This document shows, one piece after another, positions 54,167-62,658 of a DNA stretch of 64,000 nt. Both the position numbers and the translations under genes were made by a program. The DNA is from Burkholderiaceae bacterium. GTDB taxonomy: Bacteria; Pseudomonadota; Gammaproteobacteria; Burkholderiales; Burkholderiaceae_D. The notes beneath the pieces were generated by a model, which saw only the letters and a list, made by a program, of their open reading frames with translations, was not told the origin of the DNA and did no database searches. Positions within the stretch are counted from its first letter, which is position 1. Each line of letters opens with the position of its first letter. Location: the NCBI GenBank assembly GCA_023653025.1, contig JAMNXS010000003.1, positions 1 through 64,000 on the forward strand. The letters run 5' to 3'.

Positions 54167-56338
54167 TCAGTACTTCAGCTCGGCGGTCAGGATGACGGTG
54201 CGGCGGATGCCCGGCACGGTGAAGCCACCGTTGTCATAAATCGCGTCGTAGTAGAGCTTGTTGAACAAGTTCTTGACGTTCAGTTTTGCGCTCCATGTCG
54301 GTTGTTCATAGGACAGCAGGGCATCGACGCGGTGGAATGCCGGCGAGGTGTTCGGATGATAGGCACCATTGAGTGTCGGCACGGGGCCTGAGCCCGATGG
54401 GTTGAAGCCCTGGCGATCGCCCTTGGCCTCGACGCCGCCGCCGACGCGCCAGTGAGGATCGATCCGGTAAGTGGTCCAGAGATTGAACGTGTATTTCGGC
54501 GTATTGCGTGCGCGCTGACCGACATAGGCAGGATTGCCGTAGGTGACCACACCGGTGACGGCATTGATGTTTTCCGCGACCTCGAGGATCCTCGCATCCA
54601 TCAGCGACACGCCGGCAAAGACTTCCCATGCCTGGGTCAGGCGTCCGGCGGCTTCGATCTCGATGCCATCGGTGCGGCGTTTCTTCGTGAGGATCGCCGC
54701 TGTCGCTTCCAGGTCGGTATTCCGCTCCCATGTCTTGGTGGCGCGGTAGATCGCGCCGCGCAGTGCGAGATCGCCCTCGAAAAGGATGTACTTCGCACCC
54801 AGCTCGACGGTGTCGCTGCGCTCCGGCGGCTGAGGCGCTACCTGCAGCTGGTACAGGTCGGCCGTCGGGCTGAAGGAATCGCTCCAGGCCAGATAGTAGT
54901 GCGACTCGTCGGTCGGGTGATAGGACAGGGCGCTGCGGTAGCTCCACTCGCCGTAGCTGAGTCTGGGCGATGTGGCGCTCGAATAGGTGGCGTCGAGCTG
55001 GTCGCGGCGCGCGCCCACGGTGGCCTTCCATTGCGGGATGAACTCCACCGTATCTTGCGCGTACACCGCAGTCGATTTGCCATTGAACGAAATCGGATTG
55101 CCGGTCAGCGCGGGCTGGTACGGGCGGAAATCCGGATTGGCCAACGTGCCATAGTTGTTCAGTGCCTTGCGCCAGCTGTCCTCCTTCAGGAATTCGATGC
55201 CTCCGACAAACTGGTGTGCCATGCCCAGCGCGTTGAACCGCTTGCTGAAATCCGACTGCAGCGTGGTGGTGTCGTAGAAGGCCATGCGGGACTGGTTGCC
55301 ACCTACGCCGCCGACGGCGTTCGGGGCGGAAGTCAGGTTTGGCGTCTTGGCCCAGTAGCTGCGGTCATAGCTTGCCTGCCGCAGCTGGGTTCGCAGCAGC
55401 GTGTCGCCATCGATTCGCCATTCGTAGACCAGCGTGCTCATCGAGGTGTCGCTGTTGTCGAAGGTTTTGTCGGTGCCGTAGAAATAGCTGGCCGGGAAGC
55501 GCTTGCTCGGCCGCCGGGTATCGGCGTCGTACGAGGTGCCGTAATCCGGATTGTCGCGGGTACGCAGGGTGTAGTGGTTGATCCAGAACTTGTGCCTGCT
55601 CGACTGGTTCAGCGCCAGGCTGATGGCCGCGCCGCTGCGGCTGAGCGTGGGCTCGGCCCCCGAGGCCGGGTTGCTGCGCCAGCTGCCCTCGTTGCGGTCC
55701 ATCAGGTTCACGCGCAGGCCGACATTCTCGCTGACGCCCTTGTTCAGGTCGGCAGTGAATTGCTGGTAGCCATGCGTGCCGCCGCTGCCCGTCAGCCGGT
55801 ACTGATCGTGCTCGAGCGGCGTCTTGGTCACCTGGTTGATCACGCCGCCGGCCTGGCCGCGGCCGAACAGCATTGCACCGGCGCCGCGCAGCACGTCGAG
55901 CTGCTCGAAGTTGAAAGTCTCGCGGTTGTACTGCGCGGTGTCGCGAATGCCGTCGAGGTACATGTCGCCGAAAGTGTAGAAGCCGCGCAGGTTCATGTTG
56001 TCGCCGGCACGACCGCCTTCGGCAGCGTTGAAGCTGATGCCGGCCACGTTGCGCATCGCTTCCTGCAGCGAGCCTGCCTGCTGCTCCTGCAGCAGCTTGC
56101 TGGTGACCGTGGTGACGGCTTGCGGGATGTCGTGCGGATCCTGCTCTACCTTGCCGACGCGGGTCTTGGTGCCCATGTAGGCGGGTGCCTCTTTCTGCGC
56201 GTTTACCTCGACGGCAGGGAGCGTGCCATCGTTTTTCTGGTCGGTCGTTGTGCTGTCCGCGGCCAGCGCCGGGCTGCCGGCAAAGGCCAGCCCTGCCACC
56301 AGTGCGCCCAGCGGCTTGAGTTTGATTGTGGTGTTCAT
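54167..56338 (-). CDS. fiu: TonB-dependent catecholate siderophore receptor (Fiu-like)
   Basis: A 723-residue outer-membrane receptor. Residues 1-27 are a signal peptide ending ALAAD. The plug domain contains DIPQAVTTVTSKLLQEQQ, NVAGISFNAAEGGR and the FEQLDVLRGAGAMLFGRG signature. A 22-strand barrel follows, with RAIYRATKTWERNTD near 560 and the aromatic-terminated end VILTAELKY. The PiuC neighbour and overall layout point to the Fiu group for monomeric catecholates. No Fur box is evident in its own 111-base upstream gap, so it probably depends on the hemP promoter. Confidence 0.92.
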   Translation of the reverse strand: MNTTIKLKPLGALVAGLAFAGSPALAADSTTTDQKNDGTLPAVEVNAQKEAPAYMGTKTRVGKVEQDPHDIPQAVTTVTSKLLQEQQAGSLQEAMRNVAGISFNAAEGGRAGDNMNLRGFYTFGDMYLDGIRDTAQYNRETFNFEQLDVLRGAGAMLFGRGQAGGVINQVTKTPLEHDQYRLTGSGGTHGYQQFTADLNKGVSENVGLRVNLMDRNEGSWRSNPASGAEPTLSRSGAAISLALNQSSRHKFWINHYTLRTRDNPDYGTSYDADTRRPSKRFPASYFYGTDKTFDNSDTSMSTLVYEWRIDGDTLLRTQLRQASYDRSYWAKTPNLTSAPNAVGGVGGNQSRMAFYDTTTLQSDFSKRFNALGMAHQFVGGIEFLKEDSWRKALNNYGTLANPDFRPYQPALTGNPISFNGKSTAVYAQDTVEFIPQWKATVGARRDQLDATYSSATSPRLSYGEWSYRSALSYHPTDESHYYLAWSDSFSPTADLYQLQVAPQPPERSDTVELGAKYILFEGDLALRGAIYRATKTWERNTDLEATAAILTKKRRTDGIEIEAAGRLTQAWEVFAGVSLMDARILEVAENINAVTGVVTYGNPAYVGQRARNTPKYTFNLWTTYRIDPHWRVGGGVEAKGDRQGFNPSGSGPVPTLNGAYHPNTSPAFHRVDALLSYEQPTWSAKLNVKNLFNKLYYDAIYDNGGFTVPGIRRTVILTAELKY

Positions 56339-56449
56339 GCCAGACTCGTTATGCCAGCCTGCGCGCGGTCGGCACAGGCTTCGTTCTTGTTATTGGCTGG
56401 CTGTCCGGCGAAACCGGCGTGGCTGGCTGCTGAAAATACGGGGTGCTGC

Positions 56450-56869
56450 TTACTTCTTGTTCGGGTCGGTGATGAAGCCGATCTTCGACAGCCCGCCGTT
56501 CTGTGCGGCGGCCATGACTTGCGCGACTTTTTCGTATTGGGTCGTGCGTTCCGCGCGCAGATGTAGCTCCGGTTGCGGCGTCTTTTGCGCCGCGAGCATG
56601 ATCTGCTGTTGCAGTTCATGCTCGGCGATCGGCTTGTTGTTCCAGAACAGCTGGCCCTGCGCGTCGATCGACAGGTTCACGGTCTCCGGCTTCGGGTCGT
56701 TCGCTTGCGTGCTGGCCTTGGGCAGGTCGAGCTTGACGCTGTGGTTGATGACGGGGATGGTGATGATGAAAATGATCAGCAGCACCAGCATCACGTCGAC
56801 CAACGGCGTGGTGTTGATCTCCGGGTTGAAGTCATCGTCCGAGCTGTCGGACAGCGTGCCCATCGCCAT
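56450..56869 (-). CDS. exbD: Biopolymer transport protein ExbD
   Basis: A 139-residue bitopic component of the TonB motor. The N-terminal helix carries the essential Asp of the family in INTTPLVDVMLVLLIIFIIT (near residue 25). A periplasmic domain ends ITDPNKK. The ATG overlaps the exbB stop by one base; the much longer frame upstream is a shadow over exbB. Confidence 0.95.
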   Translation of the reverse strand: MAMGTLSDSSDDDFNPEINTTPLVDVMLVLLIIFIITIPVINHSVKLDLPKASTQANDPKPETVNLSIDAQGQLFWNNKPIAEHELQQQIMLAAQKTPQPELHLRAERTTQYEKVAQVMAAAQNGGLSKIGFITDPNKK

Positions 56870-57585
56870 CACGCGCTCCGCACGATGCTGAGTTTCTGCG
56901 ACGCTGCATTGTCGCCGGCGCGCGCGCCGGTCACGAACAGCGCGTGCAAATCGAAGCCGAACTTGTTCAGCTGCGCGAGGATGGTTTTGTTGCTGCGAAC
57001 CAGCGCGTTGTAGCCGAAGGTCGCGGGGATGGCAACAGCAAGGCCGAGCGCGGTCATGATCAGCGCCTCGCCGACCGGGCCGGCGACCTTGTCGATGCTG
57101 GCCTGCCCCGAGCTGCCGATCGAGACCAGCGCATGGTAAATGCCCCAGACGGTGCCGAACAGGCCGACGAAGGGCGCGGTCGAGCCGACTGAGGCGAGTA
57201 CGGCCATGCCGGAGGACAGCTTCGCGGCCGCCTCGTCGATCGACTGGCGCAGCGACATCGTCATCCAGTCGCTGACCGACAGCTGCTCGTGCAACGCGCC
57301 GGCATGCGCATGGTGATGCTTGATCGCCGATGCGCCGGCGCCGGCCAGTTGCGCGAACGGATTGTCCTTGCCGAGCATGGCGATGCCGGCGTCGAGGTTG
57401 CCGGCATCCCAGAAATCGCGGCGCGCGGAGTCGATGGCGCGGCGGTGGCGCCATGCCTGCAGCCCTTTCGAGATCATCACCGTCCAGGAAGCGATCGACA
57501 TCGCGATCAGCAGGATCGCGACGCCGCGGGTGACGAGATCGCCTTGTTGCCAGATCGAGGCAAGTCCGTAGGGGCTGGTGTCCAT
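56869..57585 (-). CDS. exbB: Biopolymer transport protein ExbB
   Basis: A 238-residue proton-channel subunit with three helices. The first is near residues 15-35, and the second and third contain VGSTAPFVGLFGTVWGIYHA and VGEALIMTALGLAVAIPATFGYNAL, the family signatures. It forms the stator pentamer around ExbD. It lies 27 bases after tonB. Confidence 0.96.
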   Translation of the reverse strand: MDTSPYGLASIWQQGDLVTRGVAILLIAMSIASWTVMISKGLQAWRHRRAIDSARRDFWDAGNLDAGIAMLGKDNPFAQLAGAGASAIKHHHAHAGALHEQLSVSDWMTMSLRQSIDEAAAKLSSGMAVLASVGSTAPFVGLFGTVWGIYHALVSIGSSGQASIDKVAGPVGEALIMTALGLAVAIPATFGYNALVRSNKTILAQLNKFGFDLHALFVTGARAGDNAASQKLSIVRSA

Positions 57586-57612
57586 GGTGGTCTTTCGGAA
57601 GCGGGTTGTGGT

Positions 57613-58377
57613 TTATTTGAGGGCGAAATTGATCGGCACGAGCACGTAGGCGGGCACGGCGCGGCCGTCTTCGAGGTGGGGCTTGAATACGGCCCGCAAC
57701 GCGGCAGCGCGCGCCGCTTCGTCCAGCCGCGGGAAGCCGGCGCTTTGCTTGATATCCACGCGCTCGGGCAAGCCCTTGTCGCTGATCAGGATGCGCAGCA
57801 CGACCTTGCCCTGTTCGCCGGCACGTTTGGCGCCGAGCGGATAGTCGGGTTTCGGCGGCTGCAGGTATTCGACGCTGGAGACCGTGACGGGCCCGCGGTC
57901 GGCCCCAGCGGCCGGCGCCTGCTGCATGACCGGGGCCGCAGGCGCGGGACGGCTTTCCTGAACCGGCGGCGTGGCAGCGGTGGCGCTCGCGGCAGGCATC
58001 GGGGCGGGCATCGGTGCACTGGCAACCGGCGTGCTGGTAACCGGCGACGGCGTGTCCTGCAACACGGGCGCCGGCAGCGGCTCACTCACCGGCAGCGGGC
58101 GCGGCTGGGGCTGTGGTTCAAGCTGAGGCGGCGAGAGCGCCTGTTGCGGCGCCATCGCCGCCGGTGCGGGCGGCGTCAGTGGACGCGCCTGCGGCGTTTC
58201 GGTGCGCGGCGCGACCAGCGCGATGACGACTTCGCGCGGCTCTAGGCGCGGGTGCGACGGGCTCAGGCCTTGCATGAGCGCCAGCAGCAGCGCACCGTGT
58301 AACAGCACGGCCAGCGCCAGCGGGCTGGTTCGGTGGGAGGCGCCGTGGTGTCCCGGCAGCCCTGCAACGGCACGCAT
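57613..58377 (-). CDS. tonB: Energy transducer TonB
   Basis: A 254-residue protein: an N-terminal anchor (about 18-36), then a long Pro/Ala/Gln-rich periplasmic spacer (about 60-165), and the C-terminal TonB domain beginning YLQPPKPDYPLGAKRAGEQG. The end VPAYVLVPINFALK is intact. It couples ExbBD to outer-membrane receptors such as the one encoded downstream. It lies 6 bases after bfd. Confidence 0.94.
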   Translation of the reverse strand: MRAVAGLPGHHGASHRTSPLALAVLLHGALLLALMQGLSPSHPRLEPREVVIALVAPRTETPQARPLTPPAPAAMAPQQALSPPQLEPQPQPRPLPVSEPLPAPVLQDTPSPVTSTPVASAPMPAPMPAASATAATPPVQESRPAPAAPVMQQAPAAGADRGPVTVSSVEYLQPPKPDYPLGAKRAGEQGKVVLRILISDKGLPERVDIKQSAGFPRLDEAARAAALRAVFKPHLEDGRAVPAYVLVPINFALK

Positions 58378-58383
58378 CCGGGT

Positions 58384-58596
58384 TCAGGCAGCGGCCGCGA
58401 CGCGGCGCACCTCGACGATGTTGGCCGCCCGGTCCTCGAGCTGGGCGCGCACCAGTGTCTTGGCGAAGGCCGCGCATTTGCCGCAGCAGTTGCCCACGTT
58501 CAGTTGCGCGCGGATTTCCTGCATCGACGTGGCTCCCGCATCCACGGCGTGGCGGATGGCTTTGTCGGAAACGTTGTGGCAGATGCAGACGATCAT
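58384..58596 (-). CDS. bfd: Bacterioferritin-associated ferredoxin
   Basis: A 70-residue [2Fe-2S] protein with ligands C4, C6, C38 and C41 (CIC and CCGKC). It reduces the bacterioferritin core to release stored iron under iron starvation. Placement in the Fur-type unit with hemP and tonB fits that role. bfr itself lies 6 kb away at the other end of the cluster. Confidence 0.93.
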   Translation of the reverse strand: MIVCICHNVSDKAIRHAVDAGATSMQEIRAQLNVGNCCGKCAAFAKTLVRAQLEDRAANIVEVRRVAAAA

Positions 58597-58615
58597 GATG
58601 GAGTCTCGGTTGGTT

Positions 58616-58801
58616 TCAGGCGGTCAGGATCAGCTTGTTGGCCTGTGTCAGGCGCAGGCGGTAGATCTTGCCGTCATGGTCGATCTCTATTTCCCGCATT
58701 TGCCGCAGCAGGTCGGCGAGCTTGATCCGCGGCTTGCCGCCGGTGCCGCCGTTATCCATGTTGGCGGGCGCGGCGCTGCAACTGTCTGCTCGGGTGCTCA
58801 T
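58616..58801 (-). CDS. hemP: Hemin uptake protein HemP
   Basis: A 61-residue protein with the short HemP/HmuP domain: RIKLADLLRQMREIEIDHDG and YRLRLTQANKLIL. In Burkholderia its relative is a transcriptional activator of haem-uptake genes. It is the first gene after the Fur-like site and therefore probably the lead gene of the iron cluster. No haem receptor or haem ABC transporter is adjacent. Confidence 0.9.
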   Translation of the reverse strand: MSTRADSCSAAPANMDNGGTGGKPRIKLADLLRQMREIEIDHDGKIYRLRLTQANKLILTA

Positions 58802-58813
58802 TGCCTACTTTGT

Positions 58814-58834
58814 AAATGCGAACAATTCTTGTTT
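58814..58834. promoter_or_regulatory. Fur-box-like dyad before hemP
   Basis: AATGCGAACAATTCTTGTTT contains the dyad AACAA-TTC-TTGTT, 13 to 33 bases before the hemP ATG. It matches the AATGCGAAnnATTC form seen before Burkholderia iron genes. Repression of the hemP cluster in iron-replete cells is inferred. Confidence 0.65.
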
Positions 58835-58963
58835 AGATTATTCGTCATCCCGAAAAGCTTGGCAAGCACTTTTTGAGTATCGGAAAGCGGATCCGGCAGG
58901 AATAATTGCGGAAATGACAAGTCCGGCATGAGCCGGCCGTAGGAAGCGCAGCCGGAGATGCGT

Positions 58964-60070
58964 TCAGAAGGCCGCAGCGGCGCTTTCGATGATGCCGCCG
59001 CCGAGGCAGACATCGCCGTCGTACAGCACGGCAGACTGTCCCGGAGTGACCGCCCACTGCTGCTGTTCGAACATCAATTTGAAGCGGCCGTCTGCGGCAG
59101 CTTGCCGGGTGCAGGCCATGTCGGCCTGCCGGTACCGGGTCTTGGCGTGGACCCGGGCCTGGTCCGGAGGGGTGCCGGCGACCCAGCTGGCCTGGCCGGC
59201 CTCGAGCCGGGCCGACAGCAGCCACGGATGGTCATGGCCCTGGACCACGTAGAGGGTGTTGTTCTCGATGTCCTTGCGCGCGACGTACCACGGCTCGTGG
59301 CTGCCATCATCGCCGCGGTGCTTGCGGCTGCCGCCGATGCCGATGCCCTTGCGCTGGCCGAGCGTGTAGAACGACAGGCCGACATGCTCGCCGACCAGGT
59401 CGCCGTCCGGCGTTTGCATCGGCCCCGGCCTGAACGACAGGTAGCGGTTCAGGAATTCCCGGAATGGCCGCTCGCCGATGAAGCAGATGCCGGTCGAGTC
59501 CTTCTTGCGCGCGTTCGGCAGCCCGAGTTCCGCGGCAATGCGCCGGATCTCGGTCTTGTGCAGTTCGCCCAGCGGGAACAGCGTGCGCGACAGTTGGGCC
59601 TGATTCAGCCGGTGCAGGAAATAGCTCTGGTCCTTGGTCGGATCGATCGCCTTCAGCAGCTGATGGCGGCCGTCGCGCTCGCGCACGCGCGCGTAATGGC
59701 CGGTCGCGATGCGATCGGCGCCCAGCTGCATCGCATGGTCGAGGAAAGCCTTGAACTTGATCTCGGCGTTGCACAGCACGTCCGGATTCGGCGTGCGTCC
59801 GGCCTCATACTCGCGCAGGAACTCGGCAAACACGCGGTCCTTGTACTCGCCGGCGAAATTGACGGCCTCGATATCGACGCCGACCACGTCGGCGACGCTG
59901 GCCGCGTCTATCCAGTCCTGCCGGGTCGAACAGTACTCGTCGTCGTCGTCATCTTCCCAGTTCTTCATGAACAGCCCGATGACCTCGTAGCCCTGCTGCT
60001 TCAGCAGCCAGGCAGCCACCGAGGAATCGACGCCCCCGGACATGCCCAGCACCACCCGCTCCTTACGCAT
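58964..60070 (-). CDS. mnmA: tRNA-specific 2-thiouridylase MnmA
   Basis: Thiolates U34 of Lys, Glu and Gln tRNAs. It has 368 residues. The ATP pyrophosphatase loop [15 protein letters not shown] starts at about residue 9. The catalytic Cys pair lies in [10 protein letters not shown] near 101 and [11 protein letters not shown] near 197. The protein has the normal [13 protein letters not shown] insertion. It overlaps nudJ by 8 bases, a frequent pairing in Burkholderiales. Confidence 0.97.
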   Translation of the reverse strand: MRKERVVLGMSGGVDSSVAAWLLKQQGYEVIGLFMKNWEDDDDDEYCSTRQDWIDAASVADVVGVDIEAVNFAGEYKDRVFAEFLREYEAGRTPNPDVLCNAEIKFKAFLDHAMQLGADRIATGHYARVRERDGRHQLLKAIDPTKDQSYFLHRLNQAQLSRTLFPLGELHKTEIRRIAAELGLPNARKKDSTGICFIGERPFREFLNRYLSFRPGPMQTPDGDLVGEHVGLSFYTLGQRKGIGIGGSRKHRGDDGSHEPWYVARKDIENNTLYVVQGHDHPWLLSARLEAGQASWVAGTPPDQARVHAKTRYRQADMACTRQAAADGRFKLMFEQQQWAVTPGQSAVLYDGDVCLGGGIIESAAAAF

Positions 60071-60548
60071 AGGTCGTGCCGTAGACGCTCGGGTGGGTGG
60101 TGATCACCGACAGCGGGCAGCGCTTGCCCTGCAGGTAGTCGTCGACGCATTGCAGTACCAACGGGCTGCGGTGCTGCTCGCGGCAGGCTTCCATCTCGTC
60201 GCGCGTCATCCAGACGGCGCGCAGGATGCCGACGTCCAGCGGGCGGTCGAGGGCTGCGCCGACCTCGCCGGTGAAGGCGAAGCGCAGGTAGGTGACTTCC
60301 TCGCCAGTCCGGGCCGACAAATAGCGCGACATGTACATGCCGACCAGCGCCGTCGGCATGAACCCGTGCGCCGTTTCTTCCAGCGTCTCGCGGCTGACCG
60401 CCTCAATCAGCGATTCGCCCGGATCGAGATGTCCGGCCGGCTGATTGAAGCGGATGCCGTCGCTGGTTTCCTCTTCGACCAGCAGGAATTGCGCGTCACG
60501 TTCGATGATCGCGGCAACCGTAACGGAGGGTTTCCAGATGGTAGACAT
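60063..60548 (-). CDS. nudJ: NUDIX hydrolase, NudJ-like
   Basis: A 161-residue pyrophosphohydrolase. The Nudix box [20 protein letters not shown] (residues about 38-57) has all expected Gly and Glu residues. NudJ-type enzymes act on nucleoside di- and triphosphates and thiamine pyrophosphate precursors. The ATG before STIWKPSV is chosen; four extra in-frame residues upstream are possible. It overlaps mnmA. Confidence 0.93.
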   Translation of the reverse strand: MSTIWKPSVTVAAIIERDAQFLLVEEETSDGIRFNQPAGHLDPGESLIEAVSRETLEETAHGFMPTALVGMYMSRYLSARTGEEVTYLRFAFTGEVGAALDRPLDVGILRAVWMTRDEMEACREQHRSPLVLQCVDDYLQGKRCPLSVITTHPSVYGTTYA

Positions 60549-60569
60549 GGTTTCCTTCAAAGACGCCGC

Positions 60570-60575
60570 ATTTTA
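60570..60575 (-). promoter_or_regulatory. Probable -10 box for nudJ-mnmA
   Basis: TAAAAT on the minus strand followed by GCGGCG, 21 bases before the ATG. The other 230 bases of this divergent gap hold no recognisable feature; the pntAA promoter could not be placed. Confidence 0.5.
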
Positions 60576-60810
60576 CCCGCTTGGCCGGTTCGGATTCGGC
60601 TCGCTGCAGCGCTGCGGTCTTGGGCAGGAACAATTTCGTGGTGCGTTGCAGAGAACAGCGGGAAAAGGTATCGTTCGCCTTCTTGCAGAAAGGCAAAGCG
60701 GCAGACGCCCTCGCGCGACCTCGCCTGCTTGCCAAAAATCAAACGCCCGGTGGACGCGGCTCCTGCCTCCCGCAAGCCGACGCCGGGCGAATTTTTCATT
60801 GGAGAACGCC

Positions 60811-61926
60811 ATGAAGATCGGCATTCCAGCCGAGACCCGACAGGGAGAGACGCGTGTCGCCGCGACCCCTGAAACCGTAAAGAAACTGATCGCCGCCGGC
60901 CACCAGGTGATCGTGCAGTCGGGCGCCGGCATTCAGGCCAGCATCACCGACGACGCGTTTTCCACTGCCGGCGCGCAAACCGGACCGGCCGCCGATGCCC
61001 TCGGCTGCGACATGGTGCTGAAGGTTCGCGCACCGTCGGCCGACGAGCGCGCGCAGATGAAGTCGGGCGCCGTGCTGATCGGCATGCTCAATCCTTTCGA
61101 TGCCGAGGGCATCGCCGCCATGGCCGGTGCCGGGCTGTCGGCGTTCGCGCTCGAGGCCGTCCCGCGCATCACGCGCGCGCAATCAATGGACGTGCTCTCC
61201 TCGCAGGCCAACATCGCCGGCTACAAGGCCGTGCTGATGGCCGCCAATGCCTACCAGCGCTTCGTGCCGATGCTGATGACTGCAGCCGGCACCGTCAAGG
61301 CCGCGCGCGTGCTGATCATGGGCGTCGGCGTGGCCGGCCTGCAGGCCATCGCGACCGCCAAGCGCCTCGGTGCCGTGATCGAGGCCTCCGATGTGCGTCC
61401 GCCGGTCAAGGAGCAGGTCGAGTCGCTGGGCGCGAAGTTCATCGACGTGCCCTACGAGACCGACGAGGAGCGCGAGATCGCGCAGGGCGTCGGCGGCTAC
61501 GCGCGCCCGATGCCGGAAGCATGGATGAAGCGTCAGGCCGCGCTCGTGCATGAACGCGCGAAGCAAGCCGACATCATCATCACCACCGCGCTGATCCCGG
61601 GCCGCAAGGCGCCGGTGCTGATCGGCGAGGACACGGTCAAGGCCATGAAGCCGGGCTCGGTGATCGTCGACATGGCGGTCGAGCAGGGCGGCAACTGCCC
61701 GCTATCCGAGCTGGGCAAGACCGTGGTCAGGCATGGCGTACACATCATCGGCGAGGCCAACCTGCCGGCGCTGTGTGCGGCCGACGCCTCGGCCCTGTAC
61801 GCCCGCAACGTGCTCGACTTCATGAAGCTGATCGTGGACAAGGAAGCGAAGCTTGCGATCGACCGCGAAGACGAAATCGTCGCGGCCACGCTGCTCTGCC
61901 ACGGCGGCGACGTGCTGCGCAAGTAA
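60811..61926 (+). CDS. pntAA: NAD(P) transhydrogenase subunit alpha part 1
   Basis: NAD(H)-binding domain I of the proton-pumping transhydrogenase, 371 residues, in the three-gene form where the alpha subunit is split. GIPAETRQGETRVAATP at the N-terminus and the Rossmann motif MGVGVAGLQAIATAKRLGA near 170 are conserved, followed by EASDVRPPVKEQ. GGAGA precedes the ATG; the long upstream frame is rejected. The next gene, panD, is unrelated in function. Confidence 0.95.
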   Translation: MKIGIPAETRQGETRVAATPETVKKLIAAGHQVIVQSGAGIQASITDDAFSTAGAQTGPAADALGCDMVLKVRAPSADERAQMKSGAVLIGMLNPFDAEGIAAMAGAGLSAFALEAVPRITRAQSMDVLSSQANIAGYKAVLMAANAYQRFVPMLMTAAGTVKAARVLIMGVGVAGLQAIATAKRLGAVIEASDVRPPVKEQVESLGAKFIDVPYETDEEREIAQGVGGYARPMPEAWMKRQAALVHERAKQADIIITTALIPGRKAPVLIGEDTVKAMKPGSVIVDMAVEQGGNCPLSELGKTVVRHGVHIIGEANLPALCAADASALYARNVLDFMKLIVDKEAKLAIDREDEIVAATLLCHGGDVLRK

Positions 61927-61944
61927 GCGTTTGCGGGAGCGGTA

Positions 61945-62310
61945 ATGCAACGAATCATGCTGCGCGCAAAGATCCACCGCGCGACGGTAACCCAGTGCGA
62001 CCTCCACTATGAAGGGTCGTGCGGGATCGACGAAGACCTGCTCGACGCGGCAGACATCCGCGAATTCGAGAAGATCGAGCTGTACAACGTAAATAACGGC
62101 GAGCGTTTCTCGACGTATGCGATCAAGGGCAGGCGCGGCAGCGGCGAGATTTCGCTCAACGGCGCGGCGGCCCGGCTGGCCCATCTGGGCGACCTGCTGA
62201 TCATCTGCACGTATGCGCCGATGACGGATCACGAGGTCGCCGGCTACCAGCCGAAGGTCGTGTTCGTCGACGAGAAGAACGGCATCACCGGCCTGAAAAA
62301 GCAAGCATAG
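61945..62310 (+). CDS. panD: Aspartate 1-decarboxylase
   Basis: Makes beta-alanine for pantothenate from L-aspartate. It has 121 residues. Self-processing between Gly24 and Ser25 (EGSCGID) yields the pyruvoyl cofactor. Lys9, Arg54 and Tyr58 are in place. It sits 18 bases after pntAA and 26 before pntAB on the same strand, so it is embedded in the transhydrogenase operon. Confidence 0.96.
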   Translation: MQRIMLRAKIHRATVTQCDLHYEGSCGIDEDLLDAADIREFEKIELYNVNNGERFSTYAIKGRRGSGEISLNGAAARLAHLGDLLIICTYAPMTDHEVAGYQPKVVFVDEKNGITGLKKQA

Positions 62311-62336
62311 ACACCAGCTAACAACCAGAGGACACC

Positions 62337-62654
62337 ATGGAAGTCAGCCATACCATTACCAATCTGATCATCTTCGTGCTGGCGATCTACGTCGGCTATC
62401 ACGTGGTCTGGACCGTCACCCCGGCGCTGCATACGCCGCTGATGGCCGTCACCAATGCGGTCTCCGCGATCATCATCGTCGGTGCGATGCTCGCCGCAGC
62501 GCTCACCGAAGGGCCGGTCGGCCGGTTCATGGGCACGCTGGCCGTTGCGCTGGCCGCCGTCAACGTTTTCGGCGGCTTTCTCGTGACGCAGCGGATGCTC
62601 GAAATGTTCAAGAAGAAGGAACCCAAGGCTGCCGCGAAGAAGGAAGGGGCATAA
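62337..62654 (+). CDS. pntAB: NAD(P) transhydrogenase subunit alpha part 2
   Basis: A 105-residue membrane part of the split alpha subunit with three to four helices (SHTITNLIIFVLAIYVGYHV; VSAIIIVGAMLAAAL; LAVALAAVNVFGGFLVTQRM). A Lys-rich tail ends EPKAAAKKEGA. It contributes to the proton channel with PntB. GAGGA lies before the ATG. pntB begins 4 bases after the stop. Confidence 0.95.
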   Translation: MEVSHTITNLIIFVLAIYVGYHVVWTVTPALHTPLMAVTNAVSAIIIVGAMLAAALTEGPVGRFMGTLAVALAAVNVFGGFLVTQRMLEMFKKKEPKAAAKKEGA

Positions 62655-62658
62655 CAAC

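Noticed and set aside
56339-56449. Fur box directly before the siderophore receptor
   Set aside because: No adequate dyad in the 111-base gap; the better site is before hemP.
54452-56566. 704-codon frame antisense to the siderophore receptor
   Set aside because: Mirror of receptor codons with no motifs; the receptor on the other strand is complete.
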